From IMG/VR virus record IMGVR_UViG_3300039037_000066, positions 1 to 28,492 of that record: a stretch of DNA of 28,492 bases. One strand, given 5' to 3'. This document shows, one piece after another, positions 15,584-24,727 of this stretch. Numbering within the stretch: the first letter of the stretch is position 1; the number at the start of each line of letters is the position of its first letter. The DNA is from a virus. Position numbers and translations under genes: made by a program. The notes below the pieces were generated by a model that worked only from the letters and a program-made list of their open reading frames with translations, did no database searches and was not told the origin of the DNA.

Positions 15584-18514
15584 TTATTTATATTTAGATT
15601 CCATGTATGCGAAGAACGGAGTTATCTCTAGGTCTTCATCAGAAGCCATAGATTGATACATACGTTTCTGTTCATCACTCATGCTACTCCAATCCTTAAG
15701 AGCTTGAGAGTAAGCTTGTTTAACTGCTACAGTAGAAGGTACCTTAGAATCCTTAGATTTCTCAATGATAGACCTACGTAAGCTATTAACCTTATCTGGA
15801 CGTACATAAGACTTAATACCATCTTCATCTGTACCAGTTGACATAAGATCTCTAGTACCTGTTTCCATTAAGATTTGCTGTTGTTCTAGATATGGTCTAA
15901 ACTCAGTTAAGTTAACTTTAGTTTTACCACCATTCATACGTTGGTCTTTCCATGAAGCTAAGTAAGAACGATATGCATTCTCTCTCATAGCAGCAACGCT
16001 TGCATCCAAAGGATTCATGTTATTACTTCTAGCCCACTGTACGAAATCTCTAGCTGCAGCATTAGGTGTTAACGGTGCACTGATCTTCTTATCATCTTTA
16101 CCAATAGTACCATACATGTCATACACTTCTTTCAGTGAATCAGTAGTAGATCTATGTGCTCTATCATCTAAGTCAACATAAGCTTTAGATTTAGGGTCAT
16201 GTAGCGCAGGATCAAACTCCTGTATCTTTGTAGATGTCATATCAACACGAGTACCATTCTTATCAATGAAGTAAGTACCTTTACCAATCTTCACCTTCTG
16301 TACTTTAACATTAGTCCACTTAGGCGCTAATGAAGTACCCTGGTTAACTCTCACGAACTTAGACTCACCAGTAGGCTCGAAAGCTCCACCTTTAAGTTTA
16401 AGAAGAGAGATATCGTTGTTATCCATAGCTTCTTTTACTGAAGCAGGTTTGTACTTACCATCTGTAATAAGCTTATTTTTCATAGTTTGCTTATCACCGA
16501 TACTCTTTAAGTATACCTTAGATGAGAACTGAAGAGAATCATTAGAGTCATAACCTAGTAGACGAGAGCCAAGATAAAGACCAGCTAGTTTACCTACCTG
16601 TTGCTTATCAATGAAATCTCCTAGACCCCACTCTTTAAGGAACCCTGTAACATCTTGCCAAGCTGAACGTTTATCTTCGTCTTTAACTTGTACATTAGTA
16701 TTATTAAATGAATATTCTAATTGAGCTTCAATCTCAGATTCATTTAACTCATCATCATTCCACCAAGGACTGATAGGTTTAGGTGCTTTAGGTTTAGACT
16801 TACTACCTTCTACTTTTACCTCTTCAAGAATTGTAGCATTCTCATCACTTCCTTTAACAGTGGTAGATTTAGGACCGCCTGTAGTAGAGAACATCTCTGG
16901 TGCACCATCAACCTTAGTAATTGGGTTATTAAGATCAGCTTTAATAAACTCCTGGTTATCAATATCTTTTTGAGATTGAGTTATATCAGTAAACCCTTCA
17001 GGAATATCACTAATATCTACGTTAGTAGGTACACCCTTTGGTATAGGGTTAGTTACAAAGTTATTAGTTATAAGTGGAGGTATAGCTTCTTTTGGATTAA
17101 TTCCTATTACTTCTAAGTTTGGAGTTTGCTCTTCATCTTTAGTAAAGTGCCAAGGGATTTCGTCTTCATTACCTAAAGGTCGAGGAATATCACTACCATA
17201 ATCAACAGGCTCACCAGAAGATAAGGGGTTATACTCTGGAACTTCTAATGTTCTAGTTTCTTTTCTGGTTAATCTATCACCATATAGAGCTTCATCACCA
17301 AAACGATCCATAGGATTATATAACTTACCATTATCTATAAGATATGATGAGCGATCCATAGAATCACCAACAACACCAGCTGCTAAAGCAGGTGCTCCAC
17401 CATATTTAAGCTTATCCATAATATCAAGTTCAACCATATCTTTAACAAACATATCATAGTCTACGTTAGATGGGCCACTACTCTTTGTTATAATACCACC
17501 TTTTGCTTTATACTTAGGTAAGTAACTATTAGACCTATTCTTCCAACCTTTCAAGAATTTACTTTGAGAAGGATTGTTAGCAACTAACTGATCGTAGTAA
17601 TCATTACGAGCAGAAACAATAGCAGTTCTATCTGTGTTCTTTAAAGCAGCTAAAGTCTTAGGACCTATAATACCATCAGCTTTAACACCAGCAGCTTTCT
17701 GTAGAATCTTAGCAACACCTCTAGGACTATGGTTAGTATACATGTCGAATATTAAATCACGGTTCTCTTCAGGGAACTTGTCTATACCAAAGTGATCATA
17801 GTATTTATTATAGAAGTCTTTAGCTTGGTCACGAGTAAGGTTATATACATCTTCATCACCACCAAACATGTTGTAAGTGCTTTGAGTAATACCGTAGTTA
17901 GTCTTACCACCCTTATCATCAGGGTCGTTAACCTTACCACCTTCATGGCCTAAAGTCTTATTAATGATATCCATACGAGTTGTATTTTCTGGGATATCCT
18001 GAGGAGGCATAGCTTGCTCCTGAGGTACACTCATAGCTTCTCTAGTTGGTTGAGGTACACTCTGTTTAATTGGAGGCACACTTCTTTCTGGGAGAGGTAG
18101 TTGCTGTCTAACCATCTCTGGTTCTTCTTGACCACCACCAAAGTAACCTATTATCTGTTCAACAATATTTGAAATACCACTAAGGTCTAATTTCCCACCT
18201 TCAGCTTTGTACATTGGCGGAATAAGCCCACCTTGAGCGGCTTGTACGATACGGCCATGGTTGTTCATAGCTTCAATCTCAGGACCATACATCTCCACTG
18301 CTTGAGGGTTAACTACAAATTCACCCTCAGATAACCAGGCAGGTATGTTATCCACACCACGGGGTTCTCCTGGGTGTTCCTGAGGATTCCCATAAGTGAC
18401 ATCCCCTTCAACTGGCTGAGGTATACTCTGCATAGGAGGTACATGGAACTCGTAAGACTCCGTAGTAGCCCCATCTGCTGCAGTCTTACGGGTATATTTT
18501 TTAATATTATCCAT
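15584..18514 (-). CDS. Large virion protein with GH108 lysozyme domain (976 aa)
   Basis: A 976-aa protein. Residues 58-85 carry AWLSEGEFVVNPQAVEMYG, a motif recurrent in phage tape-measure and internal proteins. Residues 180-330 form a GH108-type muramidase: LGHEGG with catalytic Glu191, TNYGIT at 205-210, FDMYTNHSPRGVAKILQKA at 256-274, and then the peptidoglycan-binding piece DGIIGPKTLAAL at 280-291. The remaining roughly 640 residues are hydrophilic and unrecognised. YKAEGG (102-107) and YKAKGG (335-340) flank the enzyme. The virion lysozyme should open the cell wall during DNA injection, as the transglycosylase of T7 gp16 does. It is separate from the lysis endolysin at 26633-26980. AAGGAAACAAGCT precedes the ATG. 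Confidence 0.8.
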   Translation of the reverse strand: MDNIKKYTRKTAADGATTESYEFHVPPMQSIPQPVEGDVTYGNPQEHPGEPRGVDNIPAWLSEGEFVVNPQAVEMYGPEIEAMNNHGRIVQAAQGGLIPPMYKAEGGKLDLSGISNIVEQIIGYFGGGQEEPEMVRQQLPLPERSVPPIKQSVPQPTREAMSVPQEQAMPPQDIPENTTRMDIINKTLGHEGGKVNDPDDKGGKTNYGITQSTYNMFGGDEDVYNLTRDQAKDFYNKYYDHFGIDKFPEENRDLIFDMYTNHSPRGVAKILQKAAGVKADGIIGPKTLAALKNTDRTAIVSARNDYYDQLVANNPSQSKFLKGWKNRSNSYLPKYKAKGGIITKSSGPSNVDYDMFVKDMVELDIMDKLKYGGAPALAAGVVGDSMDRSSYLIDNGKLYNPMDRFGDEALYGDRLTRKETRTLEVPEYNPLSSGEPVDYGSDIPRPLGNEDEIPWHFTKDEEQTPNLEVIGINPKEAIPPLITNNFVTNPIPKGVPTNVDISDIPEGFTDITQSQKDIDNQEFIKADLNNPITKVDGAPEMFSTTGGPKSTTVKGSDENATILEEVKVEGSKSKPKAPKPISPWWNDDELNESEIEAQLEYSFNNTNVQVKDEDKRSAWQDVTGFLKEWGLGDFIDKQQVGKLAGLYLGSRLLGYDSNDSLQFSSKVYLKSIGDKQTMKNKLITDGKYKPASVKEAMDNNDISLLKLKGGAFEPTGESKFVRVNQGTSLAPKWTNVKVQKVKIGKGTYFIDKNGTRVDMTSTKIQEFDPALHDPKSKAYVDLDDRAHRSTTDSLKEVYDMYGTIGKDDKKISAPLTPNAAARDFVQWARSNNMNPLDASVAAMRENAYRSYLASWKDQRMNGGKTKVNLTEFRPYLEQQQILMETGTRDLMSTGTDEDGIKSYVRPDKVNSLRRSIIEKSKDSKVPSTVAVKQAYSQALKDWSSMSDEQKRMYQSMASDEDLEITPFFAYMESKYK

Positions 18515-18525
18515 AGCTTGTTTCC

Positions 18526-19290
18526 TTATTTACCACCAGGTAATGTGTTACCAAGCCCTGAGTTAATGGGCCCTTGATTATACTGTTGTTGTGGGGCATC
18601 CATTACTCCACTTACTTGTGGTGTAGTATTTAAAGCACCTCTTAAACTAGAAGTCTGATTGAATTGTTGTGGTGCTTGACTAGCAGGTGTTTGAATAGCA
18701 GCAACAGCTTCTGGATTAACAGAAACAGATACTGGGGCATCCGATACCGTACCACCGCCTTTATAATGTTTAACAGGTCCACCAGTAGCAAAGAATTGCT
18801 TATTAAGAAAATCTGCATCTTGTTGTTGTAATAAAGCAGCCTGTTGACCTTGAGGAATCACTACATCTGAACCACCAAGTCCTGCACCTTCTATACTAAA
18901 CATAGACTGTCCGTCTTGCATAATATTTTTACCTGCCTCTGCACCAAAAGCTTCCGAGATTCCAGAGGTCATTCCAGAAGCTAGAGCACCTGTTGCAGCG
19001 TTTCCTAAAGCTCCTGCAGCTAACTTTGTAGGAGATACCCCAGATAAATCACCTTTACCTGCTAAAGAACCTCCAAGTTGCCCACCTATTTGTCCTCCGA
19101 TTGGTCCTCCAATAGCTGTACCTGCTGCTTGACCTGCTATCTGCCCTATCGCAGCTAACATAGGATCCCCTTGGGGAATTTTAGATGCAGCTTCAGCAGA
19201 CTCTTGTGCACCTTGAGCAGCTAGAGCTCTATTCTTCTGACTAGCAGCTTGCCCTTTACGTTGCATTTCTAATACTTCTTCCCAAGTCAT
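18526..19290 (-). CDS. Glycine-rich internal virion protein (254 aa)
   Basis: The protein is rich in Gly, Ala, Gln and Ser. Residues near 45-80 form glycine-zipper repeats (AIGQIAGQAAGTAIGGPIGG) that often insert into or pack within membranes. Near its middle lies FATGGPVKHYKGGGTVSD, a glycine motif shared in spirit with the neighbouring virion proteins. The C-terminus is Gln/Asn/Pro rich. Its ATG overlaps the stop of the 246-aa gene by one base (TAATG), showing translational coupling. By composition and context it is an internal or ejection protein that may help form the trans-envelope channel. No enzyme domain is visible. Confidence 0.65.
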   Translation of the reverse strand: MTWEEVLEMQRKGQAASQKNRALAAQGAQESAEAASKIPQGDPMLAAIGQIAGQAAGTAIGGPIGGQIGGQLGGSLAGKGDLSGVSPTKLAAGALGNAATGALASGMTSGISEAFGAEAGKNIMQDGQSMFSIEGAGLGGSDVVIPQGQQAALLQQQDADFLNKQFFATGGPVKHYKGGGTVSDAPVSVSVNPEAVAAIQTPASQAPQQFNQTSSLRGALNTTPQVSGVMDAPQQQYNQGPINSGLGNTLPGGK

Positions 19291-20030
19291 TACTTACCCC
19301 CAGAATTTTTAGTTGTTGATTCAGTTGCTTGAGGGGCAGCAGATAGGAATCCACCGTAAGCTGAAGCAGCTTTAAGAGGTGCATCATATTGTTCCTGTTG
19401 TAGAGCACGGATACCTTGAGCAGCCTGTACTTTAGCTCTGTCAGCTTCAATAGCTTGTCCAGCCATCCCAGCAATATCTTGCATACCTTGACGGCCTGCT
19501 TGTTGTGCTTGAGTACCAAGACTCATAAGAGCAGTAGCTCCTTGACCTTTCTGAGCTAAGTCTGCTTGTTGTAGTGCTAGTGCTTTGTCAGCCATAGCTG
19601 AATCCATAGAACGTTGAGCACGAGCAGAAGTAAGACCACCAGCACCTGCTGCTTGTTGTAGTAGGTTACCACGGGTGTTAGTCATCATACGCTGCATAGC
19701 ACCTTCATCTAGACCTTGTAACATCTCTTGTCCTACAGCTCTAGCTTCTGTACGTCCTTCTCCATACTTACCAGACAAGTCTCCAATCTCTGCTGCTACA
19801 CTTTGTAGGTTACCTAGTTTAGTCTTGTAGTCTTCAGCTGCTCCCATACCTTGACGGTACGCTTGTTCAGTTTCTCCAGTATCTGCTACTTTCTCTAGCT
19901 CTCCTGCTGTGTATAAGTTCGAGGCTCTTTCAATAGCTGGTAGAATAGCATCTCTGATAGCTGGGTCTAAGGAAGTAGAAGTAGTAGAAGATCCACCACC
20001 ACCTTTAAAATATTTAGGTTCTTGTTGCAT
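19290..20030 (-). CDS. Ala/Gln-rich internal virion protein (246 aa, T7 gp14-type by position)
   Basis: Starts MQQEPKYFKGGGGSS and continues as long Ala/Gln/Gly-rich helices (GAAEDYKTKLGNLQ, TSARAQRSMDSAMADKALAL, DIAGMAGQAIEADRAKVQAA), the composition of phage ejection proteins such as T7 gp14. AGGAG lies 6 bases before the ATG, inside the end of the upstream gene (17-nt overlap). It lies between the GNAT-like protein and the glycine-rich protein, the same order as T7 gp13, gp14 and then the large internal proteins. The assignment is by composition and position, not by a diagnostic domain. Confidence 0.6.
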   Translation of the reverse strand: MQQEPKYFKGGGGSSTTSTSLDPAIRDAILPAIERASNLYTAGELEKVADTGETEQAYRQGMGAAEDYKTKLGNLQSVAAEIGDLSGKYGEGRTEARAVGQEMLQGLDEGAMQRMMTNTRGNLLQQAAGAGGLTSARAQRSMDSAMADKALALQQADLAQKGQGATALMSLGTQAQQAGRQGMQDIAGMAGQAIEADRAKVQAAQGIRALQQEQYDAPLKAASAYGGFLSAAPQATESTTKNSGGK

Positions 20031-20466
20031 TATTTACTCCTAATGACATATTGTAGACAACATATTGCTTTTGGTATTGTTGTCCATCGACACCTTTTAA
20101 TTTCTTAATTATACGGTCCCACCCTGGTCTTCCCCAGAATGTCACTCTTTCACAACCTACTAACTTCCCAAACTCTTCTAGTGTGTGATGTGCTGTATTG
20201 TAACCTTCCCAGTTTTCTCCAGTAGTAGTAACTAAGTGGAGAGTCTTAATACCCTCCCAAGTTATCACTGTTGTTACTGTAAGGTTGATGATAGAAGAGT
20301 CTTCTCCTCTTACTATCCATAACTGGTGTGAACCATTAATAATCTCTTTTGATAGATCTAGTAGTGTATTACCACCAGATCCATGTTCTAAAGCTTTATT
20401 GATCCATGAAGAATACTCTTTGTAGTTCTCTAGGTATTCTTCTGCTGATACGTATTCTGCTTTCAT
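20014..20466 (-). CDS. GNAT-like phage protein (150 aa)
   Basis: The alternating strands (HQLWIVRGED, INLTVTTVITW, KTLHLVTTTG) followed by HTLEEFGKLVGCERVTFWGRPGWDRIIKKL and a final YVVYNMSL strand follow the layout of acetyltransferase (GNAT) folds found in the virion modules of many podoviruses. The GRPGW segment resembles the region after the acetyl-CoA loop in those proteins, but no clear R/Q-x-x-G-x-G/A loop is visible, so catalysis is doubtful. T7 gp13 occupies the same position. GAGGACAAGAAC precedes the ATG. The 66-bp gap upstream (20467-20532) has no gene or convincing terminator. Confidence 0.5.
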   Translation of the reverse strand: MKAEYVSAEEYLENYKEYSSWINKALEHGSGGNTLLDLSKEIINGSHQLWIVRGEDSSIINLTVTTVITWEGIKTLHLVTTTGENWEGYNTAHHTLEEFGKLVGCERVTFWGRPGWDRIIKKLKGVDGQQYQKQYVVYNMSLGVNNATRT

Positions 20467-20532
20467 GTTCTTGTCCTCATGATATATCTATATAGAAGTA
20501 GTAGCCTCGGTTCTATAAGGGTGCCAAAGTAC

Positions 20533-21987
20533 CTAGACCTCAGCTTCTAGCTCTTCTACTTTCTTATTTAATTCTTTTATAGCTTCTACTAATACTGAAA
20601 CAGTACGAGCATAAGAGACAGCTTTATACTCACCAGCTTCTTCTACTAGCTCAGGCATAACTGCTTCTACTTCTTGCGCTATGAAACCTACTTCTAACTT
20701 ACTTGGGCTATCTATCTTATTAAAGTAAACACCATTAAGATTATTAACAATATCTAAAGCTTTTGTAATAGGCTCAACATTTTCTTTTAAACGGTTATCT
20801 GATGTCTCTACTAGAGTGCCTGATACGTTTATGTTAGTTGTGTTAACTGTACCTGCTGTTACTGTAGTTGAATCTACATTACCTGACAAATTACCATTGA
20901 ATGTACCTGAAGCAGTTACATTAGTAAACGAAGGAGAACTCACTACACTGAACTGGTTACTAGCAAGCGATAAATTAGTACCTGCACTGTAAGTAGTATT
21001 AGTATCTGTAGGAGTAGCCCAAGTAAATGAGCCATCCCCATCAGCTCTTAAGAACTGGGAGGTAGTACCTTTCCCTGAAACATTAAGCTGAGTAGCACCT
21101 ACTCCATTAGTGGCAATACTATAAGTAACTGAGTTATCTCCATCTGCTCCTGCTACGGATAATCCAGTACCTGATTTAAAGTTTAGGTTCTCTGTATTAG
21201 AAGCAGCTGAGAAAGAGTTAATACCGTTTATCTGAATGTTCTTAAAGATATTCTGAGAAGAGCCTCTATCACTATTAGTAAATGTTAAATCAAAAGGATC
21301 AGCATCATTACCGTTAGATATATCCGTCCAGTTAATATCGATACCAGAACCTTCAACAAACTTAACTTCTTGTGTAGAGATAGGAACTTCAGTACCATCA
21401 CCATCTTCAAGAATCCAAGTGAAAGAACCAGGAGTAGACCAAGAGTAAGTGCCATCACCATCAGAGGTCATTACTTGTCCTGATGTACCATTACCCATAG
21501 CGTCTAATTGAACAGTACGGTTGAGGTCAGCAGCATTACCTGTGAATCCATCAAGCTTATTAAGTTCTGTAGCAGTAGATGAAACAGCAGATAACTTCTG
21601 TAAGTCAGCAGTAGTAATACCACTTCCACTTAATCTATTTAGTTCTGCTGTAGTAGAGGTTAAACCATCTAGTTTATTTATCTCTCCAGTAGTAGCTGTT
21701 ACCCCATCTAAGAGATTGATCTCTTGAGAAGTAGCGGTAACACCATTGAGAATATTAAGCTCAGAAGTAGATGCTGTAATACCATCTAAGGTATTTAATT
21801 CAGCAGCAGTAGCTGTTACTTTATTAAGCTTAGTTAAGTCTGCTGCATCACAGTTAGAGAGTTTAACCTCATTAGTATCCACTTGAATTAAAGTATCAGA
21901 TACGCCTGATCTAAAGTCTGTTTCGTTAGTTGTTAAACCTGTCACTTTGTTTTGAATAGTAGACAGGGATTGAGAGTTTATTGCCAT
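20533..21987 (-). CDS. Tail fibre/spike with ELN repeats and C-terminal S74 intramolecular chaperone
   Basis: A 484-aa protein. Residues 48-157 hold about eight short repeats of the form ELNxLDGxTAT, typical of trimeric fibre shafts. The middle is Gly/Thr/Ser/Asn-rich beta-structure (SGNVDSTTVTAGTVNTTNIN). Residues 395-484 are a peptidase S74 chaperone: TSDNRLKENVEPI, then VGFIAQEVEAVMPE, and a final coiled coil (VLVEAIKELNKKVEELEAEV). The Ser396-Lys401 pair matches the autocleavage dyad known from endosialidases, so the chaperone is probably cut off after trimer folding. The protein should recognise the host surface. AAGGAGATA precedes the ATG, which lies just after the fibronectin gene's stop. 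Confidence 0.9.
   Translation of the reverse strand: MAINSQSLSTIQNKVTGLTTNETDFRSGVSDTLIQVDTNEVKLSNCDAADLTKLNKVTATAAELNTLDGITASTSELNILNGVTATSQEINLLDGVTATTGEINKLDGLTSTTAELNRLSGSGITTADLQKLSAVSSTATELNKLDGFTGNAADLNRTVQLDAMGNGTSGQVMTSDGDGTYSWSTPGSFTWILEDGDGTEVPISTQEVKFVEGSGIDINWTDISNGNDADPFDLTFTNSDRGSSQNIFKNIQINGINSFSAASNTENLNFKSGTGLSVAGADGDNSVTYSIATNGVGATQLNVSGKGTTSQFLRADGDGSFTWATPTDTNTTYSAGTNLSLASNQFSVVSSPSFTNVTASGTFNGNLSGNVDSTTVTAGTVNTTNINVSGTLVETSDNRLKENVEPITKALDIVNNLNGVYFNKIDSPSKLEVGFIAQEVEAVMPELVEEAGEYKAVSYARTVSVLVEAIKELNKKVEELEAEV
21517..21846 (-). repeat. ELN-type short repeats within the tail fibre
   Basis: About eight degenerate copies of a 12-17 residue unit, with the readable cores AAELNTLDGITAS, TSELNILNGVTAT, SQEINLLDGVTAT, TGEINKLDGLTST, TAELNRLSG and ATELNKLDG. 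The unit boundaries are clear at the protein level, while the DNA repeats are diverged. Such arrays vary in copy number between related phages. Confidence 0.8.
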
Positions 21988-21996
21988 ATTATCTCC

Positions 21997-24726
21997 TTAT
22001 CGCCCTCGTGCTGTAGCATCTACTGTACAGGTATCAGCTGCGTGTATTCTACAAGATGTGGCAGATTTATCAGTTACCCATACACGAGTATCTGCGTTGG
22101 GGGTTACGAATATCTTAGGTGCTGCTTCAAAGTCTTCAGAGAATTCCCAAAGAGTTCCATCTGGATCTGATGAAGAAGCTGTTATTGAATAGTCATCTAT
22201 ATCATCCATCAACTCAGTAGCGAATGCTTCTAACTTAAGAGCACTACCAGAATCTAAAGAGATTACAGGTGCTTCTTTGTTAGCTCTGAATGTTAGTTTA
22301 ATTAGAGTATTAGCTGCTTGCCTAAATGTAAATGTACGTTTCATAGTAAGACTAATGTAATCTCTAGATGCATACATGAACTCTCCCTCTTCTCGGTCTG
22401 AGTATGTACGAATATCACTTGAGGTTTCATTAGAACCTACGTATATGAAGTTATCTAAAGGTGTACCATCATTAATATAAAAGTCTTCAGTGTCTGCACT
22501 ACTTGTAAGTACTTCGACTAACACATTATTTCTATCAATAGTCCAAGGTGAGGGGTTAGTAGACACAGTCTCTACGTTGTTTACATTAAGGTAGAAGTGT
22601 CTCTGTCTATTAACCATGTTGAATGAGATATTAGTATACCAATGTAATACCAAGTCTGTATCTACTTGACCTGTAATCTTATTAGATACTCCATCATAAG
22701 TCCCACCAGAAATAATATCTACATCACCAGGTAATGTTAATTCAAAATCATCTGTATTAACAGAGTAGTGTTTAGTAGATAAGAAACCAGAGTCACCATT
22801 ATAAATAGCATTATCTGTAGCTGAACCACCTGCAATGTATATAGATCTTTCTACAGAGTGTTCTGAAGAAATACCATTAACTGCTGTTGAGCGAAGTCTA
22901 AAGGAGAGAGTACCTTGACGAGAAGGTTGAAACTCTACCTGAGTAGATTCTGCTGGTACTACAGCTACATCCTTCCATACATTATCTGACTCATGTTTTA
23001 ACTGAGCAGTAATTGTAGAGTATTGGTTATACAGGTCTGAAGGTTTAGTCCAAGTTAACTTAACAGATGTTACTGTACCTACGTTCTCTACAGCTTCTAG
23101 AGATAAACCAGTAGGAGCCACTGGGGTACTTGGAGATACTAAGGTAGAAGCAGAAGCGTTAGAAGTACGACCATACAAACCAACTGCTTTAATTCTATAT
23201 TCAAATACCGTAGACCTTACAGAGATACCTTCTACAATAAACTCTCTATCATTACCATCTACTGTAGCTACTGTTATATATCCGCTTTGTGTATTAGCTT
23301 GCCTAGCTTCAATAATAAAGTTACGAGTAGTTGTAAATCCTTCATTGTGTTCCCAACTTAACTTGACCTGATCCTTAGATAACTTTTCTTGTGCTAAGTT
23401 AATAGGAGCATTAGGCACCCCTGGGATAAACTGAGCAGAGTTTGAAGGACCATTAGATAGCCTATTCATACCTACTGAAGTTATTCTAAAGAACAACTCA
23501 TCATCTTCTGTTTGTAATCCAGAGTATCTATAAGTGTTTGCTGGAGCACCAAGAGAACCAATTAGAGTATAATTATCTTCGTTACCTACTGACATTTCAA
23601 TGTCATAGTGAGATATAACCGCATCATTCTCTACAATTACCCAAGACAAACTACCTTCATTCTTAGAGACTCTAAGGAAATCTAAGTCAGTAGGAGTGTT
23701 AGGGATTACTGGTTCTACTTCAACTACACTTGAGAACCCACTTCTTCTTTCGTTAATCCCTACTGCTCTAATCTTATAAGAAATAGTATCAGTGACACTA
23801 CCAATACCTTCAATGATTAAAGAGTTATTAGTACCTGGCACTTCTTGTAATCTTTTATAGATACCATCAGAGTACGCATACTGTATCTCAAAGAAATCTA
23901 ACTTAGCAAAGTTAGGAGTGTATTCCCAAGACAGAGTAGCAAGGTCCCCTTCACGTACTACTGTTAATGTATTAGGGATACTTGGAGTAAGAGGTGTTAA
24001 TGTTCTAACGTTAGAATAATCACTTTCCTCTTGTACTAATACATTACCTGCTTTAACTCGAAAAGATATATTAGTATCAATCTCAGTATAATCACTAATG
24101 TCTAGTGTATTAGAAGGGTATGTTAAGTACGCTTTAGTTTCCCAAACACTTCCCGTTATACCAGGATAGAGAACTTCAACAACTGCATAGAGACCAGGAT
24201 GTTCTATATCTGCTGTATCATAATCAAATGAAAGATTAGCTTTAGAAGCAGATGTTCTAGTTATAGAAATATTCTTAGGTCTTGATGGAGTAGGTATCCT
24301 TGAGGTTCCTACTGAATCTGATTGTAACTCAGGGACACTCCAACTATCTGATTCTATAGTCTCTCTATTAAGACGAGAAGATATATGTACATAAGTTTGC
24401 CATATAAGATCACCATCAAGAACTGAAGGAGGTACATTGAAACTCCAACCATCTACTTCAGTGAGAGGTTGATTGTTATCTGTAGTTGTTAATCTACCAT
24501 TAGTGTAGGTGTACTCAAGATCCGTTTGAATACCATCTGGAATTTCATCGGGTCCAGTACGTCTATACAAGAACAAAGTAGCAGAAAATGTATTGGAAGC
24601 AACCTCTAATAAACTCTGTTCTAATGCTGCAGTAGAAAAAGTAGCAAGAGATAACTCTTGTGCTACCTGGTCTAGATACGAATCTAGTACCACATCTCCT
24701 GTAACTGGAGGTCTTATAACTGCCAT
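21997..24726 (-). CDS. Tail protein with five fibronectin type III-like repeats (909 aa)
   Basis: Residues 1-145 form an N-terminal region (MAVIRPPVTGDVVLDSYLDQ) that likely attaches to the tail. From about 146 to 635 there are five beta-sandwich repeats of fibronectin-III type, each with the pattern P-x-x-P-x-x-L...LSWE...F-x-I-x...YKIRAVG. Examples are ATLSWEYT, GSLSWVIV and VKLSWEHN, with YKIRAVGINER, FFRITSVG and YRIKAVGLYGR. The C-terminal 270 residues are beta-rich and unrecognised. Proteins like this carry host-recognition or carbohydrate-binding modules and stand next to the tail fibre. The gene starts 1 base after the upstream stop with AGGAG about 12 bases away. It is not gpJ of long-tailed phages, whose core domains are absent. 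Confidence 0.75.
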   Translation of the reverse strand: MAVIRPPVTGDVVLDSYLDQVAQELSLATFSTAALEQSLLEVASNTFSATLFLYRRTGPDEIPDGIQTDLEYTYTNGRLTTTDNNQPLTEVDGWSFNVPPSVLDGDLIWQTYVHISSRLNRETIESDSWSVPELQSDSVGTSRIPTPSRPKNISITRTSASKANLSFDYDTADIEHPGLYAVVEVLYPGITGSVWETKAYLTYPSNTLDISDYTEIDTNISFRVKAGNVLVQEESDYSNVRTLTPLTPSIPNTLTVVREGDLATLSWEYTPNFAKLDFFEIQYAYSDGIYKRLQEVPGTNNSLIIEGIGSVTDTISYKIRAVGINERRSGFSSVVEVEPVIPNTPTDLDFLRVSKNEGSLSWVIVENDAVISHYDIEMSVGNEDNYTLIGSLGAPANTYRYSGLQTEDDELFFRITSVGMNRLSNGPSNSAQFIPGVPNAPINLAQEKLSKDQVKLSWEHNEGFTTTRNFIIEARQANTQSGYITVATVDGNDREFIVEGISVRSTVFEYRIKAVGLYGRTSNASASTLVSPSTPVAPTGLSLEAVENVGTVTSVKLTWTKPSDLYNQYSTITAQLKHESDNVWKDVAVVPAESTQVEFQPSRQGTLSFRLRSTAVNGISSEHSVERSIYIAGGSATDNAIYNGDSGFLSTKHYSVNTDDFELTLPGDVDIISGGTYDGVSNKITGQVDTDLVLHWYTNISFNMVNRQRHFYLNVNNVETVSTNPSPWTIDRNNVLVEVLTSSADTEDFYINDGTPLDNFIYVGSNETSSDIRTYSDREEGEFMYASRDYISLTMKRTFTFRQAANTLIKLTFRANKEAPVISLDSGSALKLEAFATELMDDIDDYSITASSSDPDGTLWEFSEDFEAAPKIFVTPNADTRVWVTDKSATSCRIHAADTCTVDATARGR

Positions 24727-24727
24727 A

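Noticed and set aside
20467-20532. Possible promoter or terminator in the 66-bp gap before the GNAT-like gene
   Set aside because: CTATAAGGG points the wrong way for the late genes, and no stable stem with a T run is visible.
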